NCBI GenBank assembly: GCA_002286855.1
Contig: NRSV01000001.1
Location: 720,276 to 784,275, forward strand
Reading direction: 5' to 3'
Length of the DNA: 64,000 nt
DNA from: Bipolaris cookei
Lineage: Eukaryota > Ascomycota > Dothideomycetes > Pleosporales > Pleosporaceae
The translations under genes were made by a program, and so were the position numbers. The notes below the pieces were generated by a model that was given only the letters and a program-made list of their open reading frames with translations, was not told the origin of the DNA and did no database searches. Numbering within the stretch: position 1 is the first letter of the stretch; each line of letters starts with the position of its first letter. Of the stretch, positions 9,756-19,225 are shown in pieces.

Positions 9756-10851
9756 ACGTGGTTCACAAGCGAGGCGCCACCCCAATCGAGGCGCCACCTC
9801 TCCACCAGCGCGTCAACGTTGACACGTTATCACGCACTTTTATCACAGTCAATAAACTATCATAATATACCAAATTAATTATCAGAATCGCCACTATCAC
9901 TTGCACTATCTATCTCAACTGCACAGGTACGAGCGTTGTGTCCAGTCTGCTTGCAACGCCCGCACCGCCTCTCTCCTCGCACCCTCTTCGACGCACTCTC
10001 ACCACCACCACGACTGCTACCCGCCTGTTCAGCTAATGATTCTTGTACCTCGCCTATAGTAAGAGTCTCTTCTGTCCGCACGTATCGACGCTTGCAGCTC
10101 TTACGCTTATTTGATTCGTCTAGAGCCTCTTGAAGAGTAGCCGGCGACCCGACGCGCCCACGCCTTGGATCACAGTAACCCACTCACAGTTGCCTGGCTG
10201 TATCCGCTTCTTCTTACCATATCCTTCTGATGCTGTGATAACTAACTGTGATGATATCTTGCCCATCATGAAGCCAGTTTCGTCAAAGTTGTAGATATCG
10301 TCGTCTACGATACCCCACTTCTGCTTTGTCGCCTGGACTAAGTCGAACCAGCGCTGGATAGCCGCTGGGTCCTCGCAGGCGGCTCGCTGGTGATCATAGG
10401 GGCGGCTCCAGCGCGTACGGAGCTCAGGAGTTTGCTTGACAAAGTTGTCAACCCAGTTCTTGCCAACACGGTTGCCAGTGCGCTCCTCTAATAGTTTATT
10501 AGCCATTTCTCGAACGTTAGGCTTCGTAGGCGCAAATCCTCGCACAGACTCTTTAAGAATACGCTTAACTATAACCTCCTCTTTTAGTTTGTTTAGACGC
10601 TTTGAGTTCGCTTCGCAGTCACGTCGAGGGCGCTTTCCAGCGCGTCGCTCTCGAATTGTTGTTCGGGGGATATTATATATCTCTGCAGCACGTTTTACAC
10701 TTTGAACACGTTGGGAATTATATCAAAAAGAGCAAGTTGAATATCTGATTCGTTAAAAGTTGATTGAGAGCTGCCTGGTTGAGGCATAATGCGTTGTAGT
10801 GTCGAAGTCGACGCGCTGGTGGAGAGGTGGCGCCTCGCTTGTGAACCACGT
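9756..10851 (-). mobile_element. Deleted pogo/Fot-type element, copy B
   Basis: A 1096-base element with inverted ends ACGTGGTTCACAAGCGAGG... and ...CCTCGCTTGTGAACCACGT, flanked by TA at 9754-9755 and 10852-10853, the expected target duplication. The subterminal motif is GAGGCGCCACC where copy A has GAGTCGCTAAC. Its core (9924-10517) reads as identical to 333-926 of copy A. Confidence 0.88.
9875..10787 (-). pseudogene. Internally deleted pogo transposase (copy B)
   Basis: Starts at the ATG at 10787 (MPQPGSSQSTFNESD). The frame shifts by one base after about 20 codons, near 10730. It then matches copy A: helix-turn-helix, NFDETGF, the EWV block, the same deletion junction (about 10136-10147), and the out-of-frame C-terminal tail with the zinc knuckle CGRCKQTGHNARTC. 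The first ~80 codons differ clearly from copy A (for example NIPRTTIRERR against NVPQRTLSDRR), while the part downstream of FAPTKP is the same. Unlike copy A, its N-terminal frame is broken. Confidence 0.85.
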
Positions 10852-10869
10852 TATATATATATATATATA
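10852..10869. repeat. (TA)9 run between two pogo elements
   Basis: Eighteen bases of pure TA repeat separate the right end of copy B from the left end of copy C. Each element has its own TA duplication within the run. Confidence 0.9.
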
Positions 10870-11967
10870 ACGTGTTTCACCACCGAACCGGCAGCCCCAC
10901 CGAACCGGCAGCTTTCTTACCCCACCCTACCTTCGTAACGCGTACAAAGCCTATACTGAAGCAGATATATCCTTAGCTATTCAAGATATCCAATCTGGAT
11001 CTATTAGAAGTGGAAAGCGCGCTGCTGCAGCTTATAACGTTCCACGAACTACTCTCCAAGAGCGACGCGCTGGAGGACGCGCTCGACGCGATTGCGAGCC
11101 AAATTGCAAGCGCCTAACAAAGCTAGAAGAGGAGGTTATTACTAGGCGTGTAATAGTTGAGGCTGAACGAGGACTACCCTGTGGGAGAGATGACGTGTGA
11201 GATATGGCCAACAGACTGCTCCGAGAGCGTGGCGGGAAGGAGGTGAGCAAGAACTGGGTTGATAGGTTTGTCCAGCGCAATCCTGAGCTGCGTACGCGCC
11301 GAAGCCGTCCATACGATCACCAGCGAGCTCTCTGCGAAGATCCAGCGCTTATTAAGGGCTGGTTCGAGCTGGTTCAGAATACAAAAGCAAAGTATGGTAT
11401 CGTAGACGAAGATATCTACAACTTTGAGACTGGCTTTATTATGGGCAAGATTTTATCACAGTCAGTTATTACAGGCTCAGACAAACCAGGAAGAACATAG
11501 AAGATCCAGCCAGGCAATCGTGAGTGGGTAAGTAAGGGAGCTCAGCAGATAGCTCATATGGTATTGATGCAGGAGGAAATGAGTCGCCTGCGAGACGCTG
11601 TTGAAGAGTCAACAAAGCGAAAAACTCGCAAGCGGCGCTACCTACAGGCAGAGGGGTCTCAGACAGTTGGTCAGGTAGCTGATCAGATCGCTGAGGCAGA
11701 GGGTGGCAGCTGTAATGATGGTGCAACGCCTGCGAAGAGGGTACGCAGTGAACGGCGTTGTGGGCGTTGTAGCCAAATTGGACACAACTCTCGCACGTGC
11801 CAAGTAGAATTAGAGGATACAGAGGATAGCGACGCGTCTAAAGAATAATATCTTGTTCTACTTTATAAGAAAAATCGTAGTGGTGTTGCGCAATACTACT
11901 ACAAAGGTAGGGTACTAGGATTTCGTGGGGCGTACACTGGGGTGGGGCGCACACTGGTGAAACACGT
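10870..11967 (+). mobile_element. Deleted pogo-type element, copy C (different subfamily)
   Basis: A 1098-base element with ends ACGTGTTTCACCAC... and ...CTGGTGAAACACGT, flanked by TA (10868-10869 and 11968-11969). Subterminal repeats of CACCGAACCGGCAG type differ from copies A and B. It is oriented opposite to copies A and B. Confidence 0.85.
10952..11848 (+). pseudogene. Internally deleted pogo transposase (copy C)
   Basis: One reading frame can be followed from YTEADISLAIQDIQ (no ATG visible upstream) to the stop at 11848, broken by TGA at about 11198 and TAG at about 11498. It shows the helix-turn-helix (AAAYNVPRTTLQERR), CENP-B-like half, and YNFETGF, in which the codon for the first catalytic Asp of the expected NFDETGF has been lost. 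Right after QPGNREWV (about 11528) the DDE core is deleted in frame to the C-terminal tail, which has LRDAVEES, a basic stretch, and the zinc knuckle CGRCSQIGHNSRTC. The deletion end differs from that of copies A and B. Confidence 0.83.
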
Positions 11968-11975
11968 TATATATA

Positions 11976-13330
11976 CAGTCACACTCCAAAAGTCTGTGCC
12001 GCTAAGCGCTCGGGCCACTATCACCACTTTTTTCCCACAATTTCAACGCTATGCAACTCCACCAAACTAAGTCCAAAAATAATTTTGAAATAATCAAACT
12101 GTAGCTACAGATCTCAGTATTTTGTTTGATATCCTTTTGCTCTACGGACAGCGGCGAGGCGGCGCGGCATACTCAAAATTAGCTTCGTAATCAAAGAATC
12201 AGGTATGGCTGACCACGCCTCGCGCAACCCATTTTCAAACTGCTCCCACTCAATATTTGTGTCGCCTATGTAGTCAAACTCGGGATAAAGCTCATGAAGT
12301 TTCTTTTTAAGTGCCCACCAGAGGTGCTCGATAGGGTTGAGATCTGGAGAATATGGTGGCCAGTCGATCGTTTCTATCCCATGAATTCTCAACCACTGTT
12401 GTGAGATTCGAGCAGTGTGGATACGCGCGTTATCCCGCATAAATAGCTCGCCGGCTCTATAGTTCGGTAGTAGCCCTTCCTTAAGCGCTTTTAAGTAGCT
12501 CCGTGCCGTATATCCAGCTCGACGCCGTGATGAGTCTCGTTTCATGATCACCAGAGGGCTACGGCCTACAACACCATCAGAACCTATCCAGATTGCAGCC
12601 CACACCATACGAGCGGGCTGCCGGCCAGTAGGGACAGCTTCTATCATCTTATGAGACCATTTTTGCTCTGGTAATCGCCATACCCAAGTAGCGTTATGGC
12701 CAGATCCGCGGGCGATACTACACTCGTCTGAAAACTTCAAAATAGTCTGCCCACCCCACGTGAAATTACGCCAACGCTGCGCAAAAAGTAGACGTTTTTT
12801 AGCTGCGATCTTGGTGATAAATGGTCTGCGCTTTGCTCTGAACTTATGGTAATCTATTTGAGCAAGTACTCGTTGAATTGTGGCTCGAGAGATAGTGGAG
12901 CGGCTGGTGTTACTATCCCATAGGTTGGCCTCGCGATATAGAGCGCTATATTCGATTCTAGGATTTCGTTTAACGACTCGAAGCAGCTGACGATGATCTC
13001 TACTAGTTAATTTAGGTGGGCGGCCTATCCGATCGTGCTTTATGTAGGTGCCTTCGGTTTCCCATCGGTGGATAACGTTGGATACTGCGCGTCGCGAGCA
13101 GCTCAGACGCGCCGCGATTTCTGTCGTTCCGCATCCAGCATCCGCTTGTGCCAAGATATATATGCGTTGCGCTTCTGACAATTCACCACCTGGTATTCGA
13201 TTACGCGAGATTTCAGTGCAAAAAGATCTCATTTGGATGGAGTTGTTTGGTGTTAAAGAAGAGACTACTCTGGGAATTGGGATGGTGGGGTAGGCCCGTG
13301 CTCAGGGAACAGACTTTTGAGCTAGTACTG
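11976..13330 (-). mobile_element. Complete Tc1-family transposon, apparently intact
   Basis: A 1355-base element with imperfect inverted ends CAGTCACACTCCAAAAGTCT... and ...AGACTTTTGAGCTAGTACTG (13311-13330), flanked by TA at 11974-11975 and 13331-13332. The left end lies eight bases from copy C, inside the same TATATA run. It carries one uninterrupted transposase gene. Confidence 0.88.
12114..13232 (-). CDS. Tc1-type DD34E transposase, intact
   Basis: A 372-residue open frame. It cuts and re-joins transposon ends in the nucleus. The N-terminal third has two helix-turn-helix modules (AARLSCSRRAVSNVIHRW; then GRPPKLTSRD with STISRATIQRVL). The catalytic domain has the first Asp in FSDECSI, the second in FMRDNARIHTA, and Glu in DWPPYSPDLNPIEHLWW, with 34 residues between the second Asp and Glu as in Tc1. 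Length and all catalytic residues are as expected, and there are no stops or shifts. It is the only transposase in the window that looks functional. It could also act on related non-autonomous copies elsewhere; activity is inferred, not shown. Confidence 0.92.
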   Translation of the reverse strand: MRSFCTEISRNRIPGGELSEAQRIYILAQADAGCGTTEIAARLSCSRRAVSNVIHRWETEGTYIKHDRIGRPPKLTSRDHRQLLRVVKRNPRIEYSALYREANLWDSNTSRSTISRATIQRVLAQIDYHKFRAKRRPFITKIAAKKRLLFAQRWRNFTWGGQTILKFSDECSIARGSGHNATWVWRLPEQKWSHKMIEAVPTGRQPARMVWAAIWIGSDGVVGRSPLVIMKRDSSRRRAGYTARSYLKALKEGLLPNYRAGELFMRDNARIHTARISQQWLRIHGIETIDWPPYSPDLNPIEHLWWALKKKLHELYPEFDYIGDTNIEWEQFENGLREAWSAIPDSLITKLILSMPRRLAAVRRAKGYQTKY

Positions 13331-13669
13331 TATACAATTCAATACGTAGGCTTACCTTTCATTATCCTTAGATTTCTAAATATTAATTCGCATCTACTTG
13401 AGCTGGAATAGCTTATGAAGTAAGCAGATAGCAATCTAGCAATGTTTTTGGATGGGTTTGCATTTAGGCTTAGGCGGTCTGCATTCTTTTTGGGTGATTT
13501 TTGCACTTTGGGTCGGGTGGTCAGCATTCCGCTTACAAATGCAAGCCGGACTACGCGGGGGTACGAATTGCATCTTTCCAAGGCATTAATTCTTTTTTTC
13601 TAAACTGCTCAAAAGCATTGTCTAAAGTCCCAATTAAACTTTTACGTAGCAAAGTCGTAAGCATGGAAT
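13331..13669. other. Border between transposon island and gene space
   Basis: Short intergenic stretch holding the 3' flank of the flavoprotein gene. No gene or element end was recognised. Confidence 0.5.
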
Positions 13670-15415
13670 TTAGAAGTTAATTTCCAAAGACGGGCTCTTC
13701 ATAAGCGGAAGAATCCTTTCTACCGCCCTTTCGGCAGTAATCATAACACCCATGACCGGGTTAGTTGTCAAAGGAGGAACGATACTGGCGTCTACGACAA
13801 ACAGATTTTGCATGCCAATGACCTTGGTATCGGCATCTACACACTCGCCCATTCTGCAGCTGCTGCTCCAGTGCTGCACGTTACCAAGCGTGTACTGGCT
13901 TGGAGTTTTCAACCATGCTTCAATCTCGTCTATTGTCGAGTTCTTTGCAATGTTGAGGGGCGTAAGAGTTTTTGGGAGGGCTTGGAAGATATTATGGATG
14001 AATGTCGCTATCGCGTTGACATCGCGGGGGTCAGCAAAGAAGTTGGATGATGGCAGAGCGATGCCCTTGTCGTCGAGGCTGACACGACCAAAGGAGCGAA
14101 GGCCTGAGGTACCATAGACGTTGAGGGTGATGGTGTTGTTGTCGTTTCCATAGTCGAAAGCTCCCGAAGAGTCAATGGTACCTTGGCAACCAACAAGGTC
14201 TTCGCCTTGTTGAACGTAGTCCCAGAACGCACTTGTCTGTGAGGCAAAGGTATATGGTCCAGAGCGGTTCTTTAGGTACATCTCAGCGTCCGTTGGTGGT
14301 GGGTTAGAGTAATCGTAGACGAAAGAAGTGACGGACTCGTCGTGAAGCTCAATGTAGGTATTCGGGTTGTCAAATACCTTGTCGCCAACTGCAGTGTTGT
14401 TGATCCAATCCTGGGGTGGTACTGTGACCTGGCCCTTCTTTGCAAGGCCCTCCAAAAGAGTTGAGTTGCCAATACCGGACCACATGAGGAGCTGGGGGCT
14501 CAGGAGCGCACCTGCTGATGAGATGACCACACCACCTTTCTTGAGGCAAATGCTGGTGTGGTTAGTACCCTCGATCTCGACATCGACACCGGTTGCAACC
14601 TTGCCGTCACGACGAACGCGCAGAACCTTTGTTCTGGTCCTGAAGGCAAAGTTCGATCGCTTGAGAGCTTGCTGGAGGTAGGTCTTTACTGGTCCACTCC
14701 TTTGACCTCCCTCGTAGTTCCAGATGGGATGGCCAAAGACCTTGTTTTTAGAGTGTTTTGATACGCCGTCATTCAGACCAACGTCGGCATATCCGGCCCC
14801 ATCGACAAGCCACTTCTTGGCAGCCTCATAGCCGCTTTGAAGGTATCGCTTTCCGTCTAATGAAGGGCTGTCGGTACTTGGCTGTGTTTCCCTCACCCTC
14901 TGAATGGCACCTTGCATATCCTTGTTCTTCCAGCCTTCTGGGAAATACTTGTCCCAATCACTGGCAGGCGGTTGGAAGAAAAGACCAGCATTGATGGCAG
15001 TGTTACCGCCAACCGTGCAGCCCTGGAAGGCGTTGACAACATTAGATGGGCAAACCAAGCCTTGACCAGGGTTTGAGAAAATACTCTTGTACAAGCCTGG
15101 AACATCGACACGGCTGAGTTCTGTGCCATTCAGCCAGTCCGGCCGTGTACGACCACCAGTAACGTAATACGACGGGCCTCCTTGCTCCAGGAGAAGAGTC
15201 CTCTTTCCCGCCTCACTCATGCGGTCTGCTGTGACGATACCAGCTGGGCCGGAACCTACAAACTGTCAGTTTCATCGCCAAAAGTCAGAGTACAAGTTTC
15301 GAGTATTACCAACAACGATGACATCCCACTCGCCGCCAGGACAACGCGTAGCAGTGGTGGAGCCAACCAACAAGGCGGCAGCAACCACCACATTCCAACT
15401 ATGAACCGCCATCAT
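13670..15415 (-). CDS. Secreted GMC oxidoreductase, cellobiose-dehydrogenase-like flavoprotein
   Basis: Two exons: 15415-15310 and 15255-13670 (54-base intron, GTAATA..TTTGTAG), 563 residues. It begins with a signal-peptide-like segment (MMAVHSWNVVVAAALLVG..TTA). Next come WDVIVV and the FAD Rossmann motif GSGPAG (residues 36-41); the intron splits its first Gly codon. EAGKRTLLLEQGG gives the second FAD contact. Near the C-terminus VQHWSSSCRMG carries the probable active-site His, and VPPLTTNPVMGV the partner Asn. The sequence resembles the flavin domain of cellobiose dehydrogenase (AA3), but there is no N-terminal cytochrome domain and no cellulose-binding module. Substrate inferred only: oxidation of sugars or cello-oligosaccharides outside the cell, possibly feeding electrons to LPMOs. 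It is the first host gene beside the transposon island. Confidence 0.86.
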
Positions 15416-17098
15416 TATAGAAATAAGAATAAGGATGATCACAGCTTTAAAACGCTGAAGCTGCTATATCCGTAACTTACAAAGGCCAAGAGGCTCTCTT
15501 TAAGCAACTTTCCTATCCGGCGCTAAACCCGGACCGCTTTCCTCGGGACCGGGGGCAAAAAGGAAGCAGAAAGTACGGTGATGCAGCGTTACCACCTTTT
15601 TCAGCAAATTTGCAGCAAGAGGGTTGAAGCCGCCGTCCCCGAATACGAAAAGCAACGATACCATGGCACCCTTTTGGCAAGGGAGAGTCCGTGCGTAATG
15701 CTTAATTAAAGTCCGGCGAGCGGGCACCTTGCCTTGTCTGATGGAAGCGTCAGTGCATTGATCGCTTATCGGCTGATATGGGGTAAGGATACTGAGTCGT
15801 TTTCACAGAGTTCCGGACGCCACAGCCTCCGCAGCGTGGCTATTCATGGATATGACGATGGGGCTTGAAATAGGGCAGCGGCGATAGGGTTGGGCTAGTA
15901 ATACGTCGTAAATGCCGTCATATGAAGGTATGACTAAAATTTAGTTCGTAATACTACGCTGAGTTGGGCGATGTACAAAGAACATTTCGACCTCTGTTTG
16001 GGTCCGTTGAGGAAATGGTTCAAACAGCTTTGCCAGACAACATGGACAGGCACATTTGCTGTTGTAGGCATAGTAGCATATGTACATATCCACATCTTTC
16101 ATCTGTGGGTCGCCAGCAAGGAAGCTATCGCAGCTAACACGGGACACTGTAACAAACCCTATTCAACATCCGGCATAGCCTCCTTTATCATCCGCACCAT
16201 TCTGACACCTCTCCCCTCCGTAACTCCACTAACATGCTTACAAACAGAAACAAAGTTCTCTGAAGAAAAACCCCTATTATAACATTCTAGCTTCTCGACG
16301 CAACAAAACACGTGCCGTCAAACAAAAGATTGCTCGTTCATGGATGCACTTAGACAGAAGAAAGGGGGTAGGAAATTTGGGTCATCGTATAGGGCAGATC
16401 CCGTAGTACCATGTTCTCGCATTTCCCGATCGGCTCGCCCGGAAAACCCCGTGCAAAAAACATGACAAAGTTCATCTCGTTGTATGTGCAGATTATTCTT
16501 TGTATTCTTACATCATACCACAACTTAAATTACATGGGCACAGACTTAACAGCTGACAGAAAAATGACAAATATATACGTGCATAGAGAGCTGATGGAAA
16601 TTGGGAATGTAAAGTTGGTCAAGTGGTGCTAAAAGGCGGCTTGGAAGCAATATAGGAAAGTGGACGTGCATGTAAGGTTCTAGATGGTAAAAGGTGGGTA
16701 AGCACTAAATGTTAAAGCACGGAAGATCGCAATTCACTCAACTGCCGGGTGCCGGGAATATGCTACGTGAGTGTGGCTCCATGCGCGCTGCTCTGAGTGT
16801 CCTACCTAGCTTCTGATATACTTAGCAGTCAGATTTTATAATGCTATGGACCACGTTCAAGCATTTTGGTTGCCGCACAGGGTCTTGATGACATGAAGTA
16901 TCTTATGCTTATACGAGAAGTGGTACGGTGTGCTTACGGGAATACGGGCTTGCATCGTCACTTATTTGTTAAAGCCATTAGAAGAACGGAGGTGTACTGA
17001 AATAGTGAGTGATTTGATTTGTATGTGGAACAGCCTACACGCGCTATCTACACAAGAACCATTCTAGTAGTAGATGCATAGTACCACGGGAAAGTCGC
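15416..17098. other. Long intergenic region
   Basis: Between the flavoprotein start and the 3' end of the BTB gene. It should contain the flavoprotein promoter. Several short open frames on both strands (for example 15971-16282) show no conserved motif, and I do not call them genes. Confidence 0.5.
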
Positions 17099-18440
17099 CT
17101 ACACTGCATTTGCTACCACTGGCTCAGCTTGCGTAGCCGATTTCTTTGAGCCTTTCAACTTCTTTGCTTTCTTGCTTTTCTTCACGGGTACCACTTCACT
17201 TGCACTAGTTGACGCCTGCCCAACTTCGGCACTCGCATCATTTCCTACTGTAGTCTTGGGATCAGATGCACGCGCCATCTGCTCAAACTGTGTCACAGAG
17301 TCGGTGCGAACAAGGCCCGCTATGTTCGGCTCTTCTTTTGGAGACGTGTTGATTGGCGTTTCTTGCTCTGCTTTCTTGCCCATCTGCTGGTATGTCTCGC
17401 TGGATTTACAGTCCAGTTCATCAGTGAACGACTCGAGCGTAGCAAGGGGTCGTGGGTTGGACGCGGTGGCTCCCACTTTACCAGAGATATCTTGGACACT
17501 CTCCGAAACGAGTGTGTTCTTGGCGGGCTCTTCAACGATTGACTGGGGTTCTGCTACAGCCTCTGGTTTGCCGTTGTTGGCCTCCTGACTCTCAACAGCA
17601 ACTGCAGAGTCCACATTCCCATGCGACTCAGAAATGTCCGGTACAGGCTCAGGTGTGTGAGTGACGATACTATTAGCCTTGACTATGGGCGTCGATGTCG
17701 GTGTGGCCAGTTTTGGAACGTAATTGCTCATCATGGTCTTCCAGAAGAGTTGCAGCAGTCTGCTGCTACCCTCAACTGTTGTGATGAAGCCTGGTTTTCG
17801 AAACGGGTTTGGGTCTTCCGTCATGGCATTGTGGAGCGCATCTTCAATATACATTGGATACCACGCGTCGTTCTCGGGCAGCAACGGAAATGCATGTCTT
17901 GCTACTGCAAGCATGTCAAAAATGGTTACATCTTCTTCAAACAATTTTATCTTGCCCTGTGCAAGCTCTGCGAGGCCTGGTAGCCCGTAGCGTACGGCGG
18001 CGCAGTACACGCATACACTAAGCTTGTAGCTTTCTGGAATGATCTTGTCCGAACCCATATGTACGCTAAGATTCTGGTATTTACCAGTGTACAGATAGTG
18101 TACTAGAGTATGTGCAGTTGCTAAGCCGAGCTCCGGTAGGGGTACAGATTGCTTGATGAAAGATGGGTTGTAGGACCTTGCAAGCACTTCGCTTCGGCTC
18201 AAAACACTCTCGTGGACTAGAAAGCGAACTGCTTTGGGTCCCACTTTTAGCACAGCTATGTGTGAAGAGGCGTATGGACTATAAAAATTGAGTGTCAGCC
18301 CGCTATCGACGTGAATAGCTCAGATGAACTTACGACTTCTCCTCTGCGCTAACGGTCAGGTCCCCAAAACCATGCAAGTATTCTCCCGTCACATCTTGGT
18401 CATGCGACACGCCGAGGGTGGAGTTATCGCTGATTGACAT
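17099..18440 (-). CDS. BTB/POZ domain protein with long acidic tail
   Basis: Two exons: 18440-18334 and 18278-17099 (55-base intron GTAAGT..TATAG), 428 residues. The start MSISDNSTLGVSHDQD lies in exon 1, and the frame continues as EEKS-PYASSHIAVLKVGP across the junction. The N-terminal half resembles a fungal BTB fold: FLVHESVLSRSEVLARSYN, then VPLPELGLATAHTLVHYLYTG and a helical YCAAVRYGLPGLAELAQ segment. The second half is low-complexity, rich in Glu, Ser, Pro and Thr, and ends in a lysine cluster (KKSKKAKKLKGSKK) that may be a nuclear signal. BTB proteins of this type may act as adaptors or in self-association; the partner is unknown. Confidence 0.8.
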
Positions 18441-19225
18441 GTTGTACTAGCCTCAAAGAGATACTTGTTTCTGACTCAAAAGGCCCATTAAGACAGCTCC
18501 ATTTATCATGGACTTCAAAAATGAGGCTCGAGCATATGCGCTGTCAAATTGCCACATTCGCGGGGTTTGTATGCACTTCTGAGTTGTCAATCCTACGATG
18601 AATTACAGCACTGAAGATGCGGCAATCTTGTTGGTCAGCCTTGTTGTCCTTCACTGCATCCTACGAACGGTGGATCCAATGACAGAAGAGACGCTGCCAA
18701 GCTGAACAACATCGGTAAGATCGGGCTCGGATGCATTGTTGTTTACACCTCAGCCTGATTGTTCGATGCGCGAGACCCGCTCGCATGCTATAGTTCACGT
18801 CAGAGTCGCTCTGAAATTGAGTCTTAGAAGTGAGGGCTATATGAAACTGTCGCACGCGTAGGTGCGGTGAGAAAATGAAGGGTTTTGTTTGTTGCACGCG
18901 TACGTGCAGTGAATTGATGTGTGTATTGTGTGTCTTGTATGTATGATCTTCTTCTTGTCTTTTTCTTGTTGTGCTCTCTACAACTGTCTTTTGTACACGA
19001 CCATTGCAGGGGCTTGTTACATGTAGAATATCGACATACATCGGCTGTAGTCCATGCCGATATATCCTGGCATAGTGTTGACCGTAGTTCATGCCGATAT
19101 GTCCTGGCATAACATCGGATGTAATTCATATCGATATATCCTTGCATAGTCTGCGACAGAAACCCAAAGGTATGTTTCCATGAACAATGTACTACGTGTC
19201 CAGCGTTCTCGCACCTGTACTCACT
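18441..19225. other. Intergenic region with a minisatellite
   Basis: Lies between the BTB gene start and the PTR2 3' end and contains the 37-base tandem repeat listed separately. Open frames over the repeat have no conserved features. Confidence 0.55.
19039..19149. repeat. Minisatellite, three 37-base units
   Basis: Units at 19039-19075, 19076-19112 and 19113-19149 align without gaps. Shared core: GTAGTTCATGCCGATAT followed by a CCTGGCATA-like block; unit 3 is the most diverged. The period is not a multiple of three. Confidence 0.9.

Noticed and set aside
15971..16282. 103-residue open frame in the intergenic region
   Set aside because: No motif, no splice partners and no good codon pattern.
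19039..19149. Direct repeats considered as a CRISPR array
   Set aside because: Units are contiguous without unique spacers and the genome is eukaryotic; a minisatellite explains it.
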